A DNA stretch of 36,464 bases from Pseudomonas fluorescens (GTDB taxonomy: Bacteria; Pseudomonadota; Gammaproteobacteria; Pseudomonadales; Pseudomonadaceae): positions 1 through 36,464 of the forward strand of contig NZ_JSAK01000046.1 of the NCBI RefSeq assembly GCF_000802965.1, in the 5' to 3' direction. Under the pieces are notes generated by a model. That model did no database searches and was not told where the DNA came from. It saw nothing but the letters and a program-made list of their open reading frames with translations. How positions within the stretch are numbered: position 1 is the first letter of the stretch; each line of letters begins with the position of its first letter. The translations under genes and the position numbers were made by a program. This document shows positions 1 to 6,042 of this stretch, in pieces.

Positions 1-20
1 TGTGTTGGCCGGACGCTTAC
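1..20 (-). mobile_element. Terminal inverted repeat of an IS66-family element (left edge)
   Basis: Read on the minus strand the first 20 bases are GTAAGCGTCCGGCCAACACA, and the same 20-mer stands at the other edge in opposite orientation. IS66-family elements are known to start with GTAA and to make 8-bp target duplications. The element body lies outside the window, so no transposase can be seen. The 8 bp next to it (21-28, cgatatcg) would be one copy of the target duplication. The family call rests only on the terminal sequence. Confidence 0.6.
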
Positions 21-138
21 CGATATCGCTACCTACAGCCGCACCGAGTTGGCCTACACGCCGCACACTAGTACGTGCTGTTTGGCGAGAAAGCCAGTAG
101 GCGAGCTGAGCCTCTAGGGGTTTCATACCGTTTTCCAT
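1..138 (-). pseudogene. 5' part of an unknown small gene, cut by the IS end
   Basis: An open frame starts with ATG at 138 and runs off the left edge. An AAGGA-type ribosome binding site lies about 4 nt upstream, which supports a real gene start. About 39 codons are native (138 down to 21): it begins MENGMKPLEAQLAYWLSRQT and is basic and helical-looking, with no recognisable family. The last codons (KRPANT) are encoded by the inverted repeat of the IS66-like element, so the gene appears to be interrupted at 20/21. It is transcribed divergently from the serine recombinase gene, with a dyad-rich spacer between them. It could be a phage or island gene, but its function cannot be told from 39 residues. 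Confidence 0.5.
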
Positions 139-507
139 ATCATCCTTTCTGGTTGGTCACACATCCTAAAGTTCTCAGGGGGTGACTGCTGGTGCTAGCC
201 GTGCGCCCGATTTGCACGGCCCACAACCGATATACTGGCTAGCTCGGCACTAGCCAGCAAAATGCCATACCCGAATTACAGCATGCAAGCAGATGATGGC
301 GATGCTGCCGCTAATAAGTGGAATTCAGTTTAGCGCCATTGCCAGCTCTCAGTGAAGAAACCTACTACTACAGTCGGATTTAAGTAAATTTGGGTATGCC
401 TATCCAGATACAGGCGTATTTTGCCTTTTTCGGGCTTTCCGCTTGATAAGTAACACCCATAGTGCAACAGTATTAGTAGAACGCCCTAACTGATACAGGC
501 ACCTATC
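139..507. other. Divergent spacer with two dyads, no gene seen
   Basis: No credible reading frame lies between the truncated left gene and the recombinase. Two perfect inverted repeats sit close together: CCGTGC/GCACGG at 199-204 and 214-219, and CTGGCTAG/CTAGCCAG at 235-242 and 250-257. A further CTAGCC occurs at about 195-200. They may form an operator or a recombination site for the neighbouring serine recombinase, but this is inference. The rest is moderately AT-rich sequence with no clear promoter of good consensus. Confidence 0.45.
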
Positions 508-1119
508 ATGTTCATCCGCGCATACCTCCGAGCCTCCACCGAAGAACAAGATGCTGGCCGTGCCCGGGCTTCGCTAGAGCAGTTCGCCAGCGACCACAAC
601 AAGGTCATAGCAAGCGTGTACTTGGAGAACGCCAGTGGCGCCACAGCCGACCGGCCTGAGCTGCTGCGCCTGCTCAAGGATGCCCGCAAGGGTGACGTGT
701 TGCTGGTGGAGTCGATAGACCGCCTATCCCGCCTCCCGGTGGAGGACTGGCAAAAGCTCAAGTCTGCGATCGACTCCAAGGGCCTGCGCATCGTGGCGCT
801 CGACCTGCCGACCAGCCACCAGGGAATGCAGGACACCAAGGGGGACGAGTTCACCGGGCGGATGCTGGGGGCAATCAACTCTATGCTGGTGGAAATGATG
901 GCAGCCATCGCCCGCAAGGATTACGAGCAGCGCCGCGAGCGCCAGGCCCAAGGCATCGAAAAGGCAAAGGCCGCCGGCAAGTATCAAGGCCGCCCCGTCG
1001 ACATTGACCTGCACAGGCGCGTGACCGAACTGCTCGGCGCAGGCCTGGGCATTCGCGCAACAGCACGGCACGCCAACTGCTCGACCACCACCGTCCTCAG
1101 AATCAGGGATAAACCTTAA
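508..1119 (+). CDS. Small serine recombinase (resolvase/invertase family)
   Basis: The protein has 203 residues. The N-terminal half is a serine recombinase catalytic domain. It begins MFIRAYLRASTEEQ, where Ser10 in the RAS motif is the expected nucleophile, and it carries the conserved VESIDRLSR segment at about residues 70-78. A long helix with many Arg, Glu and Lys (about 125-155) is followed by GRP and a C-terminal helix-turn-helix (about 170-200, GIRATARHANCSTTTVLRI). This is the order seen in Tn3-type resolvases and Hin/Gin invertases, which cut and rejoin DNA at short dyad sites. The length is close to that of these enzymes, so it is not a large serine integrase. The ribosome binding site is weak. 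A HEPN-type gene follows 42 nt downstream on the same strand and the pair is probably co-transcribed. Which site it recombines is unknown; the dyads at 199-257 are the nearest candidates. Confidence 0.85.
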   Translation: MFIRAYLRASTEEQDAGRARASLEQFASDHNKVIASVYLENASGATADRPELLRLLKDARKGDVLLVESIDRLSRLPVEDWQKLKSAIDSKGLRIVALDLPTSHQGMQDTKGDEFTGRMLGAINSMLVEMMAAIARKDYEQRRERQAQGIEKAKAAGKYQGRPVDIDLHRRVTELLGAGLGIRATARHANCSTTTVLRIRDKP

Positions 1120-1161
1120 GCCTGAGCCCTATGCGCGCCCCACCCACTCCCAGGAAAGCCG

Positions 1162-1722
1162 ATGAAGTATCAGCCATACGTTGAATTCACAGCCCAAGGT
1201 GCAAACGTTCGAACCTTAATGACGATGTATGCAAGCCTTGATACAGCCCCTGACACGGTTGAGCGCGTCATACCGATCGTTGTATTTATGGCTTTTTCTA
1301 TTGAGGCCTATCTCAATTCTGTTGGCTCTCGATGCGTTCCATTTTGGGACGAGCTTGAACGTCTACCCTGGCGGAGCAAGGTCAACATTCTGCATAGAAG
1401 TGCGAGCCAGAAAGCCAACTGGGGTGAGGTGCACCTTCAATTTGCCACGTCAGTATTCAAACTTCGAGACAACCTAGCTCACGGTAAACCAGAGCGCGTG
1501 CTAGGCCCGAGTTTCGAAACCTGGGAAGAGGCTCATCAGAATTTGTTGGCAAGAAAGCCGCAGCCGCTCTGGTATGCCCATTTGAATAAAGCCTGGGCAT
1601 ACAAAGCAAAAGAGCAGTTTCGAGAGCTGATGCGTTATGTGGGAGAGCTGCACGGACTACATGAGTCAGACCACCTCGCAATTTCTGAGGGTGGCGTGGC
1701 TCGTGATTCTGCAAAGGATTGA
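1162..1722 (+). CDS. HEPN-like domain protein, putative RNase
   Basis: The protein has 186 residues, is helical and has no signal peptide. Two features point to a HEPN fold: the helix MAFSIEAYLNSVG at about residues 43-55, typical of the first HEPN helices, and RDNLAHG at 102-108. The latter gives the R-x4-H signature (Arg102, His107) that forms the active site of HEPN ribonucleases after dimerisation. HEPN proteins are common in toxin-antitoxin, abortive-infection and other defence loci, but some are not nucleases. The start is well supported by AGGAA about 6 nt upstream of the ATG. It lies 42 nt after the serine recombinase and just before tRNA-Arg(CCT), an island-like setting. No obvious MNT-type nucleotidyltransferase antitoxin is seen next to it. 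The exact family is not recognised, and a ribonuclease function is inferred from the motif only. Confidence 0.6.
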   Translation: MKYQPYVEFTAQGANVRTLMTMYASLDTAPDTVERVIPIVVFMAFSIEAYLNSVGSRCVPFWDELERLPWRSKVNILHRSASQKANWGEVHLQFATSVFKLRDNLAHGKPERVLGPSFETWEEAHQNLLARKPQPLWYAHLNKAWAYKAKEQFRELMRYVGELHGLHESDHLAISEGGVARDSAKD

Positions 1723-1796
1723 ATGCATCTGCACCCACCCTGCACCCATGAAAATCTTTAAGCGGAGGGATGAATCGCTGAAAGCCTTGAATTATA

Positions 1797-1873
1797 TGGT
1801 GTCCCAGGGCCGGTTCGAACGGCCAACCTTCCCCTTAGGAGGGGGATGCTCTATCCAATTGAGCTACTGAGAC
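1797..1873 (-). tRNA. tRNA-Arg (CCT anticodon)
   Basis: The 77-nt minus-strand sequence folds as a standard tRNA. The acceptor arms are GTCTCAG and CTGGGAC with discriminator A and an encoded CCA (1797-1799). The anticodon loop CTCCTAA gives anticodon CCT, and the T arm carries GGTTCGAA-type sequence. The 3' end faces the recombinase/HEPN patch, the usual side for elements that integrate at tRNA genes. Confidence 0.95.
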
Positions 1874-2450
1874 CCAGATTGCCCGCAAGAATGCGCGAAG
1901 CAATTGACGGCGTGCATGTTAACGGGCGAGCAACGCTTTGTCATGTCGTCCTTGGGCGATTTAAGTGTAGGCAAACTCCTCCGGAGTCGTTGAGAAGTAC
2001 CGCAAAGACCCAAAAGCTCACGAAGACCTGTGCACCCCCTGATCCTCTCATCACTGAAATCGCTGCCTTCAATCCTAAATAGCACCCACCATGCGCCTCC
2101 CCCTAGTAAATCGGCCATTTGCCACTATCCTATAAAGGCTAGGAACAGTGACTGAATTCGCACGACATGCTGATCGCTTTTTGAGACCCAGGATCGGGCA
2201 GCAGACGCGCCCAGCAATACGGACACAGACGAGTTTTCAAAACCAGTCCGCATTTCTGACAACTGGTGCTGGCATAACGCCTTTATCCAGTTCAATATTT
2301 GTCACAGAATTGGCGCCAATGATCTGGCAATTTTGAGGCATCATGCCAGCCTCTTCAATTCAGGTTGAACATTTGGCCAGAGGGCTTGTCCTATCAGACA
2401 TCCTGCGGCCAATCCCGAGAACCGCTCCCCTGAACTAACCGGTTAAATAT
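1874..2450. other. Spacer between tRNA-Arg(CCT) and amrZ, no convincing gene
   Basis: About 580 bp hold the 5' flank of the tRNA gene and the upstream region of amrZ. A GTG-started frame at 2148-2336 (62 codons, preceded by AGGA) is possible, but it has no recognisable motif or protein-like composition and is not annotated. A -10-like TATCCTATAA occurs near 2125-2135. Nothing else could be identified. Confidence 0.4.
2367..2393 (+). promoter_or_regulatory. Weak candidate AlgU (sigma-22)-type promoter for amrZ
   Basis: GAACAT (2367-2372), a 16-nt spacer and TCCTA (2389-2393) resemble the extracytoplasmic sigma pattern GAACTT-N16-17-TCtgA. In P. aeruginosa amrZ is known to be transcribed by AlgU. 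The match is imperfect in both boxes, so this is a hint only. Confidence 0.25.
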
Positions 2451-2777
2451 ATGCGCCCATTGAAACAGGCAATTTATTCCAGCCGTACGGCTGACAAGTT
2501 CGTCGTACGTCTGCCAGACGGAATGCGTGAACGCATTGCCGAGGTGGCTCGCAATCATCACCGCAGCATGAACTCTGAAATCATCGCACGCCTTGAGCAG
2601 AGCCTTATTCAGGAAGGTGCGCTGGGCGAAGAGCTGAGCATGCGCCTGGATAGCCCAGAGCTTTCTTTGCACGAGCGCGAACTGTTGCAACGCTTCCGCC
2701 AACTTTCCCATCGCCAGCAAAACGCTCTCGTTTCGCTGATTGCCCATGACGCTGAAATGGCCGCAGACGCCTCCTGA
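2451..2777 (+). CDS. amrZ: AmrZ, ribbon-helix-helix regulator of alginate and motility
   Basis: The 108-residue protein belongs to the Arc/MetJ ribbon-helix-helix family and closely matches Pseudomonas AmrZ (AlgZ). The flexible N-terminus MRPLKQA is followed by the DNA-contacting beta strand DKFVVRLPDGM (about 15-25) and two helices (about 26-52, with RSMNSEIIARLEQSL). The C-terminal part SPELSLHERELLQRFRQLSH is the tetramerisation region. In other pseudomonads AmrZ activates alginate genes, represses flagellar and c-di-GMP genes and controls iron and biofilm functions. The N-terminus looks two residues shorter than the P. aeruginosa version as I recall it. No good Shine-Dalgarno precedes the ATG; the start is chosen by family resemblance. 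A strong terminator follows, so the gene is probably monocistronic. Confidence 0.93.
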   Translation: MRPLKQAIYSSRTADKFVVRLPDGMRERIAEVARNHHRSMNSEIIARLEQSLIQEGALGEELSMRLDSPELSLHERELLQRFRQLSHRQQNALVSLIAHDAEMAADAS

Positions 2778-2790
2778 GTCACGCAAAAAA

Positions 2791-2824
2791 AACCCAAGCC
2801 AGCTTAATCGCTGGCTTTTTTTTG
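2791..2824 (+). terminator. Rho-independent terminator of amrZ
   Basis: A perfect 8-bp stem, AAGCCAGC (2796-2803) and GCTGGCTT (2810-2817), with a 6-nt loop is followed by a run of eight T. It begins about 15 nt after the amrZ stop. Confidence 0.9.
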
Positions 2825-2840
2825 CCTGAATTTCGCGCAT

Positions 2841-2864
2841 AAAAAAACCCGCCAATAGGCGGGT
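2841..2864 (-). terminator. Rho-independent terminator of mgtE
   Basis: On the minus strand a 7-bp stem, ACCCGCC/GGCGGGT (2847-2853 with 2858-2864) and a 4-nt loop, is followed by seven T (2847-2841). It lies 16 nt past the mgtE stop codon. Confidence 0.88.
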
Positions 2865-2879
2865 CTTAAAATAAACGAT

Positions 2880-4322
2880 TCAGAGCAGGAAGATTGTTGC
2901 CAGACCAAGGAAGATAAAGAAGCCACCACTGTCAGTCATAGCCGTAATCATCACGCTGGCTCCCATGGCAGGATCGCGACCAAGCCGCGCCAGAGTCATG
3001 GGGATCAATACTCCCATCAACGCCGCAAGCAACAAGTTGAGCGTCATGGCGGCCGTCATCACAACCCCCAAAGACCAACTACCATAAAGCAGATAGGCGA
3101 CAACGCCGATCACACCACCCCAGACCACGCCATTAATCAGCGCTACAGCCAACTCCTTGCGCATCAGCCGCGAAGTATTGCCCGTACTCACCTGGTCCAG
3201 CGCCATAGCCCTAACGATCATCGTTATCGTCTGGTTACCGGAATTACCACCGATCCCCGCCACAATAGGCATCAACGCCGCAAGCGCCACCAGCTTCTCG
3301 ATAGAGCCTTCGAACAGGCCAATCACGCGAGATGCAACAAATGCAGTAATCAGATTCACCGCCAACCAGGCCCAACGGTTACGCAGGGACTTCCACACCG
3401 ACGCAAAAATATCCTCCTCTTCGCGCAGACCAGCCATGTTGAGAACTTCGTTCTCACTCTCTTCACGAATCAGGTCGACCATTTCATCGATAGTCAGACG
3501 ACCGATCAGCTTGCCGTTCTTGTCCACCACCGGCGCCGAAATCAAGTCATAACGCTCGAACGCCTGGGCTGCATCGTACGCATCTTCATCCGGGTGAAAA
3601 CTCACCGGATCGCTCGCCATGACTTCAGATACCTGCTTATCAGGGTCGTTGACGAGCAAACGCTTGATTGGCAACACGCCCTTGAGGACGCCGTCGTAAT
3701 CGACCACAAACAACTTGTCGGTATGGCCCGGCAATTCCTTGAGGCGTCGCAGATAACGCAGAACCACTTCGAGACTGACATCCTCGCGGATGGTTACCAT
3801 CTCGAAGTCCATCAGTGCACCGACTTGCTCCTCGTCGTAGGACAGAGCCGAACGAACGCGTTCACGCTGCTGGTTATCCAGCGTCTCCATCAGCTCATGG
3901 ACGACGTCTCGCGGCAGCTCGGAAGCCAGGTCAGCAAGTTCGTCGGCATCCATGTCCTTGGCCGCGGCCAGGAGCTCATGATCGTCCATGTCGGCGATCA
4001 GGGTTTCTCGAACGGAGTCAGATACTTCGAGCAGGATGTCGCCGTCGCGATCAGCCTTTACCAATTGCCAGAGCGTCAGACGATCGTCCAGCGGCAAGGC
4101 TTCAAGAATGTAGGCGACGTCGGCGGAGTGCAGATCGTCGAGCTTGCGTTGCAGCTCGACGAGGTTTTGCCGGTGAACCAGGTTCTCGACCCGATCGTGA
4201 TGCGGGCCTTCCTGGCGGTGAGTCAGGTCTTCAACCACTCGCTGACGCTGCAACAGCTCAACAACTTGAGCGAGGCGGTCCTGCAAGCTTTCCTGCGTTT
4301 TCTTTACTTCTACTTCAGACAT
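2880..4322 (-). CDS. mgtE: MgtE-type magnesium transporter
   Basis: This 480-residue inner-membrane Mg2+ channel/transporter has all the family parts. A helical cytoplasmic N domain (about 1-140, with repeated ADVAYILEALP-like and ELPRDVVHELME segments) comes first. A pair of CBS domains follows (about 145-270, VSEVMASDPVSFHPDEDAYDA and DKNGKLIGRLTIDEMV). The last 180 residues hold five membrane helices with the conserved GGNSGNQTITMIVRAMAL motif and the end TDSGGFFIFLGLATIFLL. In the family, Mg2+ bound between N and CBS domains closes the pore. The start is taken at MSEVEVKK (4322), with GGAG upstream, rather than ten codons earlier, because homologues begin there. It is followed by its own terminator and appears monocistronic. 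Confidence 0.93.
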   Translation of the reverse strand: MSEVEVKKTQESLQDRLAQVVELLQRQRVVEDLTHRQEGPHHDRVENLVHRQNLVELQRKLDDLHSADVAYILEALPLDDRLTLWQLVKADRDGDILLEVSDSVRETLIADMDDHELLAAAKDMDADELADLASELPRDVVHELMETLDNQQRERVRSALSYDEEQVGALMDFEMVTIREDVSLEVVLRYLRRLKELPGHTDKLFVVDYDGVLKGVLPIKRLLVNDPDKQVSEVMASDPVSFHPDEDAYDAAQAFERYDLISAPVVDKNGKLIGRLTIDEMVDLIREESENEVLNMAGLREEEDIFASVWKSLRNRWAWLAVNLITAFVASRVIGLFEGSIEKLVALAALMPIVAGIGGNSGNQTITMIVRAMALDQVSTGNTSRLMRKELAVALINGVVWGGVIGVVAYLLYGSWSLGVVMTAAMTLNLLLAALMGVLIPMTLARLGRDPAMGASVMITAMTDSGGFFIFLGLATIFLL

Positions 4323-4642
4323 AGGCGAACTCCACTCCCAGCAGTGGAACACGCCGGAAGGATCAATCAGTCAATTCATGATTGGAAAAACGGTTTACTG
4401 AGTAACTACTGGGTAAGTCCATGGAGGTATTCCACAAGCCCCGGCGGGGCTGACGGGCGCAATGATACACCGCCTGACGGTTTTAAATGTTAAAAAATCG
4501 CGGCTGAAACAAGCGCTTGCGAGACAAACTTGAGCGCCGCTCTGATCCTTGAAACTGCGACGACTCATCCTGAAAAGAAAACACACCGGCAACTGAAAAT
4601 GTAGCAGCTACCCTTGATTCGAGCCGTCATGGAGGACGTCGA
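4323..4642. other. Divergent spacer between mgtE and the 4643 gene
   Basis: These 320 bp must carry the promoters of mgtE (minus) and of the secreted-protein gene (plus). A GC hairpin, GCCCC/GGGGC around 4440-4452, falls in the likely mgtE leader, and a -10-like TATCAT (minus) overlaps 4460-4465. No reading frame or known Mg2+ riboswitch was recognised. Confidence 0.35.
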
Positions 4643-5161
4643 ATGCCACCGAAAATTTTCCGCTTCTTGCTAATCACCCTGCCCGGCCTGGCGTTTGCGG
4701 CACCAGCCACCACCATCCACCGCTGCGAGGCACCTGACGGGCGCATTAACTTTACGACGATGAGCTGCGCCGTTGGTGACACCCTTTCCAACCAGGAAGT
4801 GCACACCTACCTGCCCGGTACCGCCACCGCACTCATGCCAGAAGCCAACTACCGTGAAACATCAGGCATTAAAACCAAAAGCCGCGATCTGACAATCGTC
4901 GGCGAGCCAGAAGATAGATGCGGAAACCTGATCAGCCCCAAAGAGCGGCGCGAAGCGATCATCAATCGGCGAGTTGTGGCCGGAATGAGCCAGCAGGACG
5001 TCGTAAGCGCCCTGGGCAAACCTGACAAGATCAGTATTCGGAATTCGTCCACGAGTTACCGCTACGAAACCAAGCGAGGTCGCAGCGCGCAGATCGAGTT
5101 CGATGAGAGAGGATGCACGAAAGGAAAAGCCAAATCCCAGACGGCAAAAAGCCCGCATTAA
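4643..5161 (+). CDS. Secreted protein with DUF4124-like and BamE/SmpA-like segments
   Basis: The protein has 172 residues. The first 20 or so (MPPKIFRFLLITLPGLAFA) form a Sec signal peptide with a probable cut after AFA, so it is exported. The segment IHRCEAPDGRINFTTMSC (about 25-42) resembles the N-terminal DUF4124 motif of many small Pseudomonas envelope proteins. Residues about 108-150 (RRVVAGMSQQDVVSALGKPDKI and then a Tyr/Arg-rich strand) look like the BamE/SmpA fold, where GMS..DV...LG.P is typical. Four Cys residues remain after the signal peptide (in RCEAPD, SCAVGD, RCGN and GCTK). There is no lipobox, so it is probably periplasmic. Start: GGAGG lies 7 nt before the ATG. The stop codon is buried in the terminator stem. 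The function is unknown. Confidence 0.75.
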   Translation: MPPKIFRFLLITLPGLAFAAPATTIHRCEAPDGRINFTTMSCAVGDTLSNQEVHTYLPGTATALMPEANYRETSGIKTKSRDLTIVGEPEDRCGNLISPKERREAIINRRVVAGMSQQDVVSALGKPDKISIRNSSTSYRYETKRGRSAQIEFDERGCTKGKAKSQTAKSPH

Positions 5162-5175
5162 ATGCGGGCTTTCTG
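5146..5175. terminator. Bidirectional terminator between the 4643 gene and the tRNA cluster
   Basis: An 11-bp perfect stem, AAGCCCGCATT (5149-5159) and AATGCGGGCTT (5161-5171), has almost no loop. It is followed by T-rich sequence on the plus strand and by a run of A (5146-5150), which reads as T on the minus strand. It can end both the plus-strand gene, whose TAA it contains, and the minus-strand tRNA transcript. Confidence 0.85.
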
Positions 5176-5180
5176 TTGTA

Positions 5181-5257
5181 TGGTGCACTCGACAGGATTC
5201 GAACCTGTGACCGCTCGGTTCGTAGCCGAGTACTCTATCCAGCTGAGCTACGAGTGC
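5181..5257 (-). tRNA. tRNA-Arg (ACG anticodon), copy 1
   Basis: The 77 nt on the minus strand have acceptor arm GCACTCG/CGAGTGC, discriminator A and encoded CCA. The anticodon loop CTACGAA gives ACG, which would be edited to ICG. The sequence is identical to the copy at 5329-5405, and both are probably processed from a common transcript with tRNA-Ser. Confidence 0.95.
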
Positions 5258-5328
5258 ATTTGTGTTTTTATACCAGATCACAACTGGTTGGAGCCAAGTC
5301 ATTCACATTACTGCAAACAACTCTTAAA

Positions 5329-5405
5329 TGGTGCACTCGACAGGATTCGAACCTGTGACCGCTCGGTTCGTAGCCGAGTACTCTATCCAGCTGAGCTACG
5401 AGTGC
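5329..5405 (-). tRNA. tRNA-Arg (ACG anticodon), copy 2
   Basis: This is an exact repeat of the 77-nt tRNA at 5181-5257, with encoded CCA at 5329-5331. The 71-nt spacer between the copies has no other feature. Confidence 0.95.
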
Positions 5406-5512
5406 ATTTGTTGCCGCGCATTATAGGCCGTCTAATCTCTATGTCAAACACTTTTTCTAGTAATTTCAACAACTTACCGAAGAAGCCAGATTACAACGTA
5501 CTACGCAAATAA

Positions 5513-5603
5513 TGGCGGAGAACGGGGGATTCGAACCCCCGACACCCTTTTGAGGTGTACTCCCTTAGCAGGGGAGCGCCTTCGGCCACTCGGCCAGCTC
5601 TCC
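5513..5603 (-). tRNA. tRNA-Ser (GCT anticodon)
   Basis: The 91-nt minus-strand tRNA has the long variable arm typical of serine tRNAs. The acceptor arms are GGAGAGC and GTTCTCC with discriminator G and encoded CCA (5513-5515). The anticodon loop CTGCTAA gives GCT. It lies 62 nt downstream of csrA, the usual Pseudomonas order. Confidence 0.95.
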
Positions 5604-5665
5604 GCAACACGGGGCGTATCTTAACCAACCTTTTCCCCGTTTGCAAACATAAAAAACGATAAAAA

Positions 5666-5854
5666 TTAATGGCTTGGTTCTTCGTCCTTCTCTTTCTTGA
5701 TACGCAGGTAGATTTCCTCACGGTGGACCGCGACCTCTTTCGGGGCGTTGACACCAATACGCACTTGATTTCCTTTGACGCCGAGCACGGTCACGGTGAT
5801 TTCGCCATCACCAATAATCAGGCTTTCTGCGCACCGACGAGTCAGAATCAACAT
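5666..5854 (-). CDS. csrA: CsrA/RsmA, global RNA-binding translational regulator
   Basis: The 62-residue protein starts MLILTRRCAESLIIGDGEI and carries GVKGNQVRIGVNAPKEVAVHREEIY, the full CsrA fold with five strands and a helix. The RNA-contacting Leu4-Arg6 strand and Arg45 (in VHREE) are present. CsrA (called RsmA in Pseudomonas) binds GGA motifs near ribosome binding sites and is titrated by the Rsm small RNAs under GacS/GacA control; those RNAs are not in this window. The start is firm: AGGAGAAAGG lies just before the ATG. The gene follows lysC after its terminator and precedes tRNA-Ser(GCT), so it has its own promoter, which I could not place with confidence in the 5855-5996 spacer. Confidence 0.96.
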   Translation of the reverse strand: MLILTRRCAESLIIGDGEITVTVLGVKGNQVRIGVNAPKEVAVHREEIYLRIKKEKDEEPSH

Positions 5855-5996
5855 ACCTTTCTCCTCACGCCTTACATTTCAGGGACAACAGTCTGCAAAA
5901 AAATAGGCACTCGACCTACAACCCAAATCGGTCGCGGCCTACATGCCTGAGTATTGACCAGCGCGAGCAAAAGAACAGCTTCGGGGTCGCGCCATT

Positions 5997-6034
5997 CAAA
6001 AAAACAAAAGGCGCGGTCAAACCGCGCCTTTTGG
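5997..6034 (-). terminator. Rho-independent terminator of lysC
   Basis: An 11-bp perfect stem, AAAGGCGCGGT (6007-6017) and ACCGCGCCTTT (6021-6031) with a 3-nt loop, is followed on the minus strand by a T-rich tract (5998-6006). It starts just after the lysC stop. Confidence 0.88.
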
Positions 6035-6042
6035 CAAACGCA

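Noticed and set aside
1723..1796. tRNA-proximal sequence (CTGCACCCACCCTGCACCC) as a phage attachment core
   Set aside because: No copy of the tRNA 3' end or of this sequence is seen elsewhere in the window and there is no tyrosine integrase, so an att site cannot be supported.
2148..2336. GTG-started 62-codon frame with AGGA upstream, before amrZ
   Set aside because: Composition and lack of any motif argue against coding. It cannot be excluded, but there is not enough support to annotate it.
3594..4493. Long open frame on the plus strand opposite mgtE
   Set aside because: Antisense to a full-length conserved gene; the translation has no family resemblance and is expected from high-GC codon use.
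5181..5405. Repeated 77-bp unit as a possible CRISPR or direct-repeat array
   Set aside because: The repeat is a tRNA-Arg(ACG) gene present twice, with full cloverleaf and CCA.
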